A stretch of DNA of 37,045 nucleotides from Candidatus Babelota bacterium (GTDB taxonomy: Bacteria > Babelota > Babeliae > Babelales > Babelaceae). The position numbers were made by a program, and so were the translations under genes. The notes beneath the pieces were generated by a model. That model had not been told where the DNA came from. It saw only the letters and a list, made by a program, of their open reading frames with translations, and did not search any database. Positions 1-7,352 of the stretch are shown piece by piece. Every line of letters begins with the position of its first letter. Position 1 is the first letter of the stretch. Location of the stretch: the NCBI GenBank assembly GCA_013288045.1, contig JABDCP010000011.1, positions 1 through 37,045 on the forward strand. The letters are read 5' to 3'.

Positions 1-1
1 T

Positions 2-316
2 AATAAGTCTATCATCGCAAATCTTGGTGAACTTGCACGCCTTCCCTTGATCCCTCTCTTTATGGTGATTGGAGAAAGTAATCTTGATAAGCATGTGTAT
101 TCAGCTTATATGCGACAAGTTAAGCTTCGCAATGATCTTAAGAAGAATGAGCGTAAAAATGACCTTTCAGATAAGTATGCAAAAGAACCATTCGGTACCA
201 GACTTGTCAATCGGAACTATGATTACGCGACGAACCTCGTTCAGGAAAGCTTCTGGCAAATACTCGTCCGAGGTGGTTGGAAAGCGCTCTTCAATTCTAT
301 GGGTATCAACGTATAG
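2..316 (+). CDS. C-terminal end of an exported AAA+ ATPase paralogue (5' end outside window)
   Basis: Only the last ~104 codons are in the window. The frame is open from base 2 and the residues before the first possible start (NKSIIANLGELARLP) already match the 837-aa protein at 4464-6977, so this is the tail of a longer gene rather than a small gene starting at 47. The match runs through VIGES-LDKHVYSAYMR, NERKND and DKYAK-PF to the stop. The tail follows the AAA+ domain in the full-length paralogue and has no recognised function. The Fic gene lies convergent just downstream. No terminator hairpin is obvious in the 46-bp gap. Confidence 0.85.
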   Translation, partial: NKSIIANLGELARLPLIPLFMVIGESNLDKHVYSAYMRQVKLRNDLKKNERKNDLSDKYAKEPFGTRLVNRNYDYATNLVQESFWQILVRGGWKALFNSMGINV

Positions 317-362
317 ATTAAAATAATATCTTTGGTACCTACAGGATCTCTAGGCTCCACGC

Positions 363-1472
363 CTATAAACTTGTAAGCAAGGCTTCATAATGCTTTGAAA
401 GCTTATATTTCCGGCCTCGCTTTGAGTAGTCTACAATCTCTAGAAAACCGTTTTCAACCCATTTCGCACAAAGCTGTGAAGTGGTACGCGGCTTAAATCC
501 AAAGAGCTCCCCAATCTGTCGGCTTGTGACGGTTTTAAAATTTTGAAACAGCTCAAGGGCCTTGCGTTGCATCGGATCAAGGTTTCTAATGAGCTCACGG
601 TAATCAGATGTTCCTTTTGCAGCTAGGTGATCCATATGCTTCAAAATATTTTCATACGAGACCGCCATCCCTTCTATGAAGTATTCAATCCATGGCGTAA
701 TATCTGCTTCAGCACGTCCCATATAGTAGTTATGGGAATCATCAATGCTTATCGCCTCATAGTAAGCACCTAAATTACGTGCATAATATTCCTCAAGTGA
801 AAAAAGTCCCTTGAGACCAAACCCACCATGATGAAGTAGAAACGTCGTGAGCAACCTTGCTGTTCTTCCGTTTCCATCATAATAAGGGTGAATGGTTGCA
901 AATTGATAATGGGCAATACCAGCAACAATCGGGCACGGAACGTCACTCGTTTTACCGATCCAATCTATCAATGACCTCATGAGATTTGGAACATCTTGAG
1001 CCTCGGGAGGCAGGTATACGATAGCTCCAGTTCTTCCATCACGTATTACATTTTGACCATCTCTATAGGGGCTAGGCTTACTTTTTGCTTGCCCTCCAGA
1101 CATCACAAGAGCATGAAGTGTTTGTATCATTTTTTCGGTAAGAGATGTACCACGAGCTGCCCATTGTTCAACGAGGGTTAAAGCCGCATAGTAGCCTTTC
1201 ACTTCTTGCTCGTCGCGTTCACGTCCAGGAAAATGTCCTTTGTGTTCAACTACTTCTTTTACTTGATCCTGAGTAAGGACATTGCCTTCAATCATCGTAG
1301 AATAGTGAGTTGAATAGAGCTTCGCGGCTTGACGCAACGAAGCTAAAACAAGAGGAGTTAAGGGTACATACAGTACCTTCTCTTTAACTGCTTCAATCCG
1401 CATAAGACCCTGAGCAATTTTCGATGTAATCGTATAGAAAGGCTTAAACTGTAGCATGTTTTTTATCAGCAT
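363..1472 (-). CDS. fic: Fic family protein (AMPylator-type) with C-terminal winged helix
   Basis: The 369-aa protein carries the complete Fic motif HPYYDGNGR (residues 195-203, catalytic His195). Fic enzymes usually transfer AMP from ATP to a hydroxyl on a target protein; the target here is unknown. An N-terminal class II inhibitory motif, STMIEGN (58-64, Glu62), suggests self-inhibition. Residues ~311-360 look like a winged helix-turn-helix (TSRQIGELFGF..RTTSQLCAKW), expected to bind DNA. No Shine-Dalgarno precedes the ATG at 1472 or the next ATG at 1457, so the exact start is open. The leader and promoter spacer hold four TTATCGGCA-type half-sites, consistent with autoregulation through the winged helix. 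A cytosolic regulator or modifier is more likely than a secreted effector, because no signal peptide is seen. Confidence 0.9.
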   Translation of the reverse strand: MLIKNMLQFKPFYTITSKIAQGLMRIEAVKEKVLYVPLTPLVLASLRQAAKLYSTHYSTMIEGNVLTQDQVKEVVEHKGHFPGRERDEQEVKGYYAALTLVEQWAARGTSLTEKMIQTLHALVMSGGQAKSKPSPYRDGQNVIRDGRTGAIVYLPPEAQDVPNLMRSLIDWIGKTSDVPCPIVAGIAHYQFATIHPYYDGNGRTARLLTTFLLHHGGFGLKGLFSLEEYYARNLGAYYEAISIDDSHNYYMGRAEADITPWIEYFIEGMAVSYENILKHMDHLAAKGTSDYRELIRNLDPMQRKALELFQNFKTVTSRQIGELFGFKPRTTSQLCAKWVENGFLEIVDYSKRGRKYKLSKHYEALLTSL

Positions 1473-1473
1473 A

Positions 1474-1531
1474 TTATCGGCATGTTATCGGCAGAATCGT
1501 CCACTTAAGCATGCCGATAATATGCCGATAA
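1474..1531. promoter_or_regulatory. Operator array: four TTATCGGCA half-sites in the fic promoter and leader
   Basis: TTATCGGCA occurs at 1474-1482 and 1485-1493, and its inverse ATGCCGATAA at 1511-1520 and 1522-1531. The two copies in each pair are 11 bp apart, about one helical turn, and the pairs face each other. The right pair sits in the spacer of the proposed fic promoter and the left pair in the 5' leader touching the ATG at 1472. This is the arrangement expected of an autorepressor site for a dimeric or tetrameric winged-helix protein. That Fic is the binder is inference. Confidence 0.7.
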
Positions 1532-1536
1532 GTCAA
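1508..1536 (-). promoter_or_regulatory. Candidate fic promoter
   Basis: On the minus strand TTGACT (1536-1531) is followed by a 17-bp spacer and CATGCT (1513-1508). The -35 is good and the -10 weak (3 of 6). Transcription would start near 1500, giving a leader of about 28 nt. The spacer is filled by two half-sites of the operator array, so bound protein would block polymerase. Confidence 0.45.
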
Positions 1537-1637
1537 GGTCTTGACAGGCTGCGCCAGCTGAGTGACAAAAGAGAAACTATAGCATCTGCATCATGCCTTG
1601 CACTATACTTGTGCAAAACAGCTAACCGAGAATGCCC

Positions 1638-2312
1638 ATGAAATACAGACTTAACGCACTTCATGTTATCGTTGGAATCAGCTTAGTCTCCATAGCTGTC
1701 GTTGCTTTAATGCTTGATGTAGCAAGAAAGCGCGCAAAAAGTAACTTGATTTACAGTCTTATCCCCCGCGAAAATCCCACGAGACCGGTTAATCCACTTT
1801 TAAGAAAAGCTTTTGAGTACATCCGTACAGAGCATATACCCCCAGGAATTGCGATCGACTTTGGAGCGGGTTATGATGGAGTGGATTCTGCATACTTGCT
1901 TAAGCTTGGATACCAGGTTATTGCCATCGACCACGTTAAAGAAATGCTTCAGGTGCTTGCTTCCCAGAAGGCTATATACCCTTATCGTTCACAGTTAAGT
2001 ACCATCGTATCCCGGTTTGAAGATCTCAATTGGACTTACATCCCTCAAGTCGATCTTTTCATAGCATTCTACTCTTTATCAAGTAAAGGGGTGAAAGATT
2101 TTCCAAAGGTTTGGAATCATATAGTGGCACATATCAAGCCTGGTGGCTTCTTTGTTGGAGATCTACCTCCACTGCCAAAAAACGATCTTTTAAAGCTTTT
2201 TGACAATTTCGAGATTATGTATTTTGATAAAATTAATGCATTGCTACCAAAGAGAGATGAGGAACCCCAAGAAAATCCTCCTTACTATTCTGCTATCGCC
2301 AGAAAAAAATAA
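1638..2312 (+). CDS. Membrane-anchored class I SAM-dependent methyltransferase
   Basis: A signal-anchor helix near the N-terminus (HVIVGISLVSIAVVALML) is followed by a Rossmann methyltransferase domain. Motif I is AIDFGAGYDG; an acidic residue ends strand 2 (VIAIDHV), and later strands read VDLFIAFYSL and GGFFVGD. The fold resembles small TehB/UbiE-like methyltransferases; the substrate cannot be told. Two ATGs lie at 1632 and 1638; the second is preferred because GAG at 1628-1630 is then about 7 nt upstream, but the first would only add two residues. It is divergent from fic, with the operator array and a TATACT (1604-1609) between them, so it may share regulation with fic. The membrane anchor suggests the catalytic domain sits at the inner membrane; the side is not certain. 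Confidence 0.75.
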   Translation: MKYRLNALHVIVGISLVSIAVVALMLDVARKRAKSNLIYSLIPRENPTRPVNPLLRKAFEYIRTEHIPPGIAIDFGAGYDGVDSAYLLKLGYQVIAIDHVKEMLQVLASQKAIYPYRSQLSTIVSRFEDLNWTYIPQVDLFIAFYSLSSKGVKDFPKVWNHIVAHIKPGGFFVGDLPPLPKNDLLKLFDNFEIMYFDKINALLPKRDEEPQENPPYYSAIARKK

Positions 2313-2459
2313 GTAATCTTCGGTGAATGACAATCATCCTATGTATGGGGAGCTTGTTCACTCTTGTGGATCTGAATATCGTTGGGTTATGCGGGAGTGT
2401 ATACTACGTATTTGCTTAAACCAGGATTTGCTGGAATTCCTCGCAAACCAAGTCAGCGC

Positions 2460-2487
2460 TTGATGATTTCGGGAAAATAAATATGCT
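2460..2487 (+). promoter_or_regulatory. Candidate promoter of the 573-aa exported protein gene
   Basis: TTGATG (2460-2465), a 16-bp spacer and TATGCT (2482-2487) precede the ATG at 2521, which also has a GAGG Shine-Dalgarno at 2510-2513. The leader would be about 26 nt. Suggests that the truncated paralogue is still transcribed. Confidence 0.5.
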
Positions 2488-2520
2488 AGAATATAGCTGG
2501 TAGAAAACCGAGGAACAAAA

Positions 2521-4242
2521 ATGTCGATGTGGTTGAAAGAATGGTGCGCGACAGGGATGCTTCTTACTTTGATGGCGACTTCTGTCACATCGATAGCAGC
2601 AGCGTCTATTGAGCTTCCTCGTAGCCTTGAAAATGAGCCTGGTCTTGATTCACAGCCTATAAGCAGAGGGCTGCTTGACGAAGACATACTTCTAGATGCT
2701 CTTTCCTATGGTCCCAAAGCAATGCAAGTAGTTTTTGAGCTCTTCAAGTCATGGGCACAAATTGTGGGAAAGCATCGATTGAAAGTTGCACTGGCATTTC
2801 TTGCGCTGCACAATACGGGAGCCTCAACCGCACTACCAGGGGCAGCAGCGTTATCAGTTACCAATGGTAATCAAATTTCAACTAACAATGGTTCAACTCT
2901 GTCCCCACTGCCAATGACACAAGGAGTCATCCAAAGCAACCCAGCATTATCGGACCAAGTTCTTGATGTAAATGACCTTCCTGAATTAGTACCCGTACAG
3001 ACGATCACAGAACCCGTTCATGTAAAGATTAAAGATGTCGCCTATTCCCAATATGTAAGTGCCCTTTTTGGTGGTTCTGGCTATGAAGAAATTAAGGCAA
3101 ACTCAGGATATGTTGCACTTTATAATGGTATCATATCTAGTATGCTTTCTTATGCTGAGGGGCCTGAAAAATGTTGGTTGCTTAATAAAATGCATAGTCA
3201 ATTAACAGCAACACCGCTCTTTGTATCTGAGAATTCTACATGGCGCTCAATTATCACGCAGAGTCGACTTGAAAGAATCTTAGCTGAGTATCTTCAAGAA
3301 CAACTCTTATTGCATCTATCGGGAACCCATATTGAAGAAATTGATCCGGATGATTCCGCATGGCACCCTTTTATTCTGCGCACAAAAAAGGGCGCTGTCG
3401 TCATTAATGATGATGCAACACCTCTTCAACGGGCCGAAATTGAGTGTATTACAAAACTTATACCAAGGGGTGCACAACGAGCAGCCCAGACGAACTTTAA
3501 AAAAGAATTTATAATCGCTCCCGCAGATCTCTGTCTTGCCCTCGAACATGAAGCAATACTAGAAAATCCAGCCGCTTGGAAATGGGACAAACCAATCGCA
3601 ATCGAATGTGGTGAACCAGAGAAAGTTATATTTGTATTTAGGCTCTATGGAAAATATCTTGCAACAGTACCCATCCTAGAGGGGGAGCTCAAACAAGGAA
3701 AAAATCATAACGAACTATATGTTAATGGAGTTATGGTTCATTCTTTAACCTATGGTCCTTCACCTGAAACCTCTCAAGATGGTAGCTGGTTCTCAGCCAT
3801 GATCCATTCTTTAACCTCTGCTCCTTCACCTGCACCCTTTCAAGATGGTAGTTGGCTCTCAGTCATAGATATAGCGGCTACTCTTGGAAAAATTAACTTC
3901 TTAGGATATCCGGAGAAAACTACAGTAACAGCGGTTCTGCCTAAAAACATCTGTTGCTTAGAATATCCAAGCAAGACCCTTCTTGAAGAATTCCGCAATA
4001 ATCTTACCCTATCTTGGCTCCAAGCCGAGCTTAAGAAAAAACCTCAGAAGTTTCAGGCGCTCCTACTTATAAAAAACTTTGGAGAAGAATGGACCTCGTG
4101 TGCTATCACCAAGATGCAGGATAAGGTAACGTTTACCGTAACTGACCCGGTCAATAAAGATCGCCAAAATGAAGAAGTCATAACTAAGCTTGTCGATTTA
4201 GTACAAGAGGCGCTCCAAGACGAGCAAGAAACCTGCTCCTGA
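2521..4242 (+). CDS. Exported protein, ATPase-less paralogue of the 837-aa AAA+ protein
   Basis: The 573-aa product starts with a signal peptide (cleavage likely after AAA near residue 27) and a unique stretch to about residue 145. From there it is collinear with the N-terminal 430 residues of the protein at 4464-6977: shared blocks include EPVHVKIKDV, GELKQGKNHNEL, HSLTYGPSP, DGSWLS, KKPQKFQALLLI and VQEALQ. It stops exactly where the paralogue enters its linker to the AAA+ domain, after a one-base gain relative to the paralogue near 4222-4236. An internal 22-residue tandem duplication (3733-3864) is absent from the paralogue. A promoter and Shine-Dalgarno are present, so it may be a functional stand-alone domain rather than a dead gene. 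The function of the domain is unknown; a degenerate Ulp1-like protease fold is one idea. Confidence 0.8.
   Translation: MSMWLKEWCATGMLLTLMATSVTSIAAASIELPRSLENEPGLDSQPISRGLLDEDILLDALSYGPKAMQVVFELFKSWAQIVGKHRLKVALAFLALHNTGASTALPGAAALSVTNGNQISTNNGSTLSPLPMTQGVIQSNPALSDQVLDVNDLPELVPVQTITEPVHVKIKDVAYSQYVSALFGGSGYEEIKANSGYVALYNGIISSMLSYAEGPEKCWLLNKMHSQLTATPLFVSENSTWRSIITQSRLERILAEYLQEQLLLHLSGTHIEEIDPDDSAWHPFILRTKKGAVVINDDATPLQRAEIECITKLIPRGAQRAAQTNFKKEFIIAPADLCLALEHEAILENPAAWKWDKPIAIECGEPEKVIFVFRLYGKYLATVPILEGELKQGKNHNELYVNGVMVHSLTYGPSPETSQDGSWFSAMIHSLTSAPSPAPFQDGSWLSVIDIAATLGKINFLGYPEKTTVTAVLPKNICCLEYPSKTLLEEFRNNLTLSWLQAELKKKPQKFQALLLIKNFGEEWTSCAITKMQDKVTFTVTDPVNKDRQNEEVITKLVDLVQEALQDEQETCS
3733..3864 (+). 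repeat. Tandem 66-bp in-frame duplication within the 573-aa gene
   Basis: Units 3733-3798 and 3799-3864 each encode 22 residues of the form M(V/I)HSLT..PSP....QDGSW(F/L)S. They share most bases, differ at scattered positions, and the paralogue at 4464-6977 has a single copy. Confidence 0.85.
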
Positions 4243-4346
4243 AACGAGGAGCTGGGATTCCTTATGACGATTCAATCAAAATAGCTAACGCCCTCCCTTC
4301 TTGTCTAGCTCCGATCCAAATCATTTCTAGTCATATGAAACAAACT

Positions 4347-4402
4347 TTGATTTTAAATCCATAAAAAATAAACTTCCGAAAATCATAAAATCATATATGA
4401 TT
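4347..4402 (+). promoter_or_regulatory. Candidate promoter and palindromic site upstream of the 837-aa gene
   Basis: TTGATT (4347-4352), a 16-bp spacer and TAAACT (4369-4374) form a moderate promoter. A perfect 14-bp palindrome, AATCATATATGATT, lies at 4389-4402, just after the expected start of transcription, where a repressor could act. Both are sequence matches only. Confidence 0.35.
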
Positions 4403-4463
4403 AGATACAGGAATGTAGTACTGATAATAAAAAATATCCTACTCCAATTTCATGAGGTGACCC

Positions 4464-6977
4464 ATGATGATCCCTAAGAAATCTCTACTTAGCTTACTCT
4501 TAGTTATTGGTATTACTGGCTCGCTTTACCCAGATCCGACACTCGATCATACCTCAGCATTATCTGACCAAGGTCTTGATGAAGATGAGAACGATCTCCC
4601 TGACTTAGTACCCGCACGCCCTCTTTCAGATATCACTGAACCGGTTCATGCAAAGATTAAGGATGTCACCTATGCTCAATATTTAAGCGCTGTTTTTGGT
4701 GGCGAAGATTCTGGCTATGAAGACACTAAGGCGAGCTCAGGATACATTGCACTCCATAATGGCATTATCTCTAGTGCGCTTCCTAATGCACAGGAGCCTG
4801 AAAAAAATGCCTTTCTACGCAAAATGCATGATCGCTCGTTAGCTGAACAGCTCTTCGCGCATGAAAAGTCAGCATGGCGCTCAACTATTATTCGAAATCG
4901 ATTTGAAAGCACTTTAAAAGGGTATCTTGAAGATCAGTTCTTATTGCATCTTTTAGGTACTCATTCGATTCCGTATAAAGAAATTAGCTCGATGGACTTT
5001 TATATTCTGCAAACTCAAAAGGCTGTAGTCGTTATTAATGATGACAGAACACCACTTCAACGCACTGAAATAGATTATCTCGCACGTCTTATACCCGGGG
5101 CTGCACAGCGAGCAGCTCATGTGCACTCTCAAAAAGGAGGTACTTTTCGTATAACTCCTGAAGACCTTTATGGAGCGCTCGAACAAGAGTCGGCCGAAAT
5201 AAACAATAAAAAAGGAGTTGCGTTCGGACGTCAGCTCTTTGAAACCTACCTTGCAACGGTACCTTCTCTAGAGGGCGAGCTCAAGCAAGGAAAAAATCAC
5301 AATGAACTGCATGTTAACGGAACTAGGGTCTACTCCCTAACTTACGGTCCTTCACCTTCAGCCTTTCCCGATGGCAGCTGGCTCTCGGCAACAGAAATAA
5401 AAGAGCTCGCAGAAGCGATCACGAAAAATTCAATTCTTCCACACTATCCAGCTGATCAGGTTTCAGCAGTTGCCCTTGAAAACATTCATTTCTTAGAGTA
5501 TACGAGTCGGCACCCTCTTGAAGAACGTATCTCCAATAATCTTGAACTATCATGGCTCCGCACCGAGCTTGAAAAAAAACCTCAGAAATTTCAGGCGCTT
5601 TTCCTCATAAGCTTTGAAAAGCAATGGACCTCATGTGTCATTACCAAGATGCATGATAAGGTAACGTTTACCGTAATTGATCCGCACAATAAAGATCGCC
5701 AATATGAAGAAGCCATAACTGCACTTGTAGATACGGTACAAGAGGCGCTCCAAATCGCGAAAAAACTTGCTCCTGAAAAAAAGAAAGATGATTTCATTAA
5801 AGACTTATTGGGAGAAAAAGAGGAAACGAGCACCGATACCACTGCCGCTACTAAAAAAAATAGTGTGAATTATGATGCACCATTGGTGAACCTCAGAGAC
5901 GACGAAATTCCTTCTTTAGAGGATCTCTTTGGTGGCAAGATTCCTAATGAGGTAGCCATCTGTATTAAGCAGATGAAGCGTGAAGCGGCTCCGCGATCTG
6001 CTGGCACTAAACTTAAAAATTGTCTCCTCCTCTATGGTCCTCCGGGTACTGGTAAGAGTACGATCGCTCAGGTCATGGCGCGTGCTGCTGGTAGAAAAAT
6101 TGTCTATGCGGGTGGCGGTGACTTTAGGGACGCCTACCAAGGGTCCGGTAAAGCAAAATTAGATGCCCTTTTTGCGGAAGCATTAAAACTAGGTAATTGT
6201 ATCATCCTCATTGATGAAATCGATGGAACAAGCTCACGCTTACAACCTCATGGTAGCACACAAGAGGATAACAGGGCACTTAAATCGTTTATTACCACAC
6301 TTGATCAATATCGACATGATCCTCGTATATTTGTTATTTGTACGACAAACTATCCTGAGAATATTGATCCCGCAGTGATGCGTCGCTGTAAGACTATTGA
6401 AATTCCTCTTCCAGATTATGCAAAGAGGAAGAAGATTATTAACTATTATCTTCATCAAAATGGTATTGAGGTCGTCTCGCGTACCCCACATGCCCTATCG
6501 CCTGACTTCTACGATAAGATTCTCTCGGCAACCGAAGGGTTCAGTGGTGATGATATTGGTGAAATGATTAACAATGCAGTCTATGAGTATCAAGAAGGAT
6601 TAAAACCGGAGTATCGGCTTGGTGTCGACTTTAGATTCCAAGGAATAGATCTGTATAATAAGTCGATCCTTGCAAATCTTGGAGAACTGGCCCTACTACC
6701 TTTAACTCCCGTTTTTATGGTGATCGGCGAAAGCGATCTTGATAAGCACGTCTATTCAGCATATATGAGACGGATTAAACTACGTAAGGATCTTAAAGAA
6801 AATGAGCGTAAGAATGACCCTACCGATAAATATGCAAAAGATCCGTTCATGACAAGATTCTATAACCGTAACTACGATAATGCAGGAACTGCTATAGAAC
6901 GTGGATTCTGGGATATATTGGTACGCCATGGCTGGAAAAAAGTATTCAGAGCCATGAAGATCAACATTCTAGATTAA
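4464..6977 (+). CDS. Exported AAA+ ATPase with unique N-terminal domain
   Basis: The 837-aa protein has a signal peptide (MMIPKKSLLSLLLVIGITGS, cleavage near residue 22), a family-specific domain (about 40-430), a charged linker, an AAA+ domain (about 460-700) and a C-terminal tail shared with the gene at 2-316. AAA+ motifs are intact: Walker A GPPGTGKS (525-532), Walker B IILIDEID (580-587), sensor 1 around CTTN (626-629), arginine-finger region RR (640-641) and a sensor-2-like GFSGDDIGEMINNA. The AAA+ module resembles FtsH/proteasomal-type unfoldases but no protease domain follows. GAGGTGA (4454-4460) is a strong Shine-Dalgarno. AAA+ enzymes need ATP, absent from the periplasm, so an exported form may work inside a host cell; that is inference. 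The substrate is unknown. Confidence 0.85.
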   Translation: MMIPKKSLLSLLLVIGITGSLYPDPTLDHTSALSDQGLDEDENDLPDLVPARPLSDITEPVHAKIKDVTYAQYLSAVFGGEDSGYEDTKASSGYIALHNGIISSALPNAQEPEKNAFLRKMHDRSLAEQLFAHEKSAWRSTIIRNRFESTLKGYLEDQFLLHLLGTHSIPYKEISSMDFYILQTQKAVVVINDDRTPLQRTEIDYLARLIPGAAQRAAHVHSQKGGTFRITPEDLYGALEQESAEINNKKGVAFGRQLFETYLATVPSLEGELKQGKNHNELHVNGTRVYSLTYGPSPSAFPDGSWLSATEIKELAEAITKNSILPHYPADQVSAVALENIHFLEYTSRHPLEERISNNLELSWLRTELEKKPQKFQALFLISFEKQWTSCVITKMHDKVTFTVIDPHNKDRQYEEAITALVDTVQEALQIAKKLAPEKKKDDFIKDLLGEKEETSTDTTAATKKNSVNYDAPLVNLRDDEIPSLEDLFGGKIPNEVAICIKQMKREAAPRSAGTKLKNCLLLYGPPGTGKSTIAQVMARAAGRKIVYAGGGDFRDAYQGSGKAKLDALFAEALKLGNCIILIDEIDGTSSRLQPHGSTQEDNRALKSFITTLDQYRHDPRIFVICTTNYPENIDPAVMRRCKTIEIPLPDYAKRKKIINYYLHQNGIEVVSRTPHALSPDFYDKILSATEGFSGDDIGEMINNAVYEYQEGLKPEYRLGVDFRFQGIDLYNKSILANLGELALLPLTPVFMVIGESDLDKHVYSAYMRRIKLRKDLKENERKNDPTDKYAKDPFMTRFYNRNYDNAGTAIERGFWDILVRHGWKKVFRAMKINILD

Positions 6978-7352
6978 GATTACTAAAGCAAAATTGAACG
7001 TGAGCGTCGCTACCTACAGCGGCGCTCATTCGTTCGAGCTAAGTATGCGCACAAGTTATTAGGGGACTCTTGGTTTTTTCTCTGAAGCTTCTGAAGAGCT
7101 GAAGCAAGTGTCATGTTTGTATCTCTGTTGCTGCACAATGAAATATACAGCCTTTTTGATGGTGTGATTAGCAAAAATTCTTCTCCGTCGGATAACCTGA
7201 TCTCAAAGGACTTTTGCCAACTAGAGTTCCTCGAAAGTCGACTGAATAATTATTTTTAGAAGTAGATCTCTTCTATTTATCTTCCAGAAAAATGCAAGGA
7301 CCGACTTACCTAAGACTCGCAATGCCCTTATACTCTAGATAGCGTCAGAATG
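6978..7352. other. Gene-poor stretch between the AAA+ gene and gspE-like gene
   Basis: Contains a stem-loop at 7001-7028 and a short open frame (7113-7259, 48 codons) with weak similarity to the exported AAA+ family. No confident gene. Confidence 0.5.
7001..7028 (+). terminator. Stem-loop after the 837-aa gene
   Basis: TGAGCGTCGCT (7001-7011) pairs with AGCGGCGCTCA (7018-7028) across a 6-nt loop, with one G-U pair. It lies 24 nt after the stop codon. No U-run follows (TTCGTTCG), so termination strength is uncertain. Confidence 0.55.

Noticed and set aside
47-316. Stand-alone 89-aa gene starting at base 47
   Set aside because: The frame is open from base 2 and the upstream residues match the longer paralogue, so it is a truncated end.
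2342-2462. 40-codon plus-strand frame before the 573-aa gene
   Set aside because: No ribosome site, ends in the candidate promoter, and no recognisable family. Could be a vestige but cannot be supported.
2358-2687. 109-aa minus-strand frame overlapping the start of the 573-aa gene
   Set aside because: Antisense to the promoter and signal-peptide region; composition rich in Ser and Arg with no domain.
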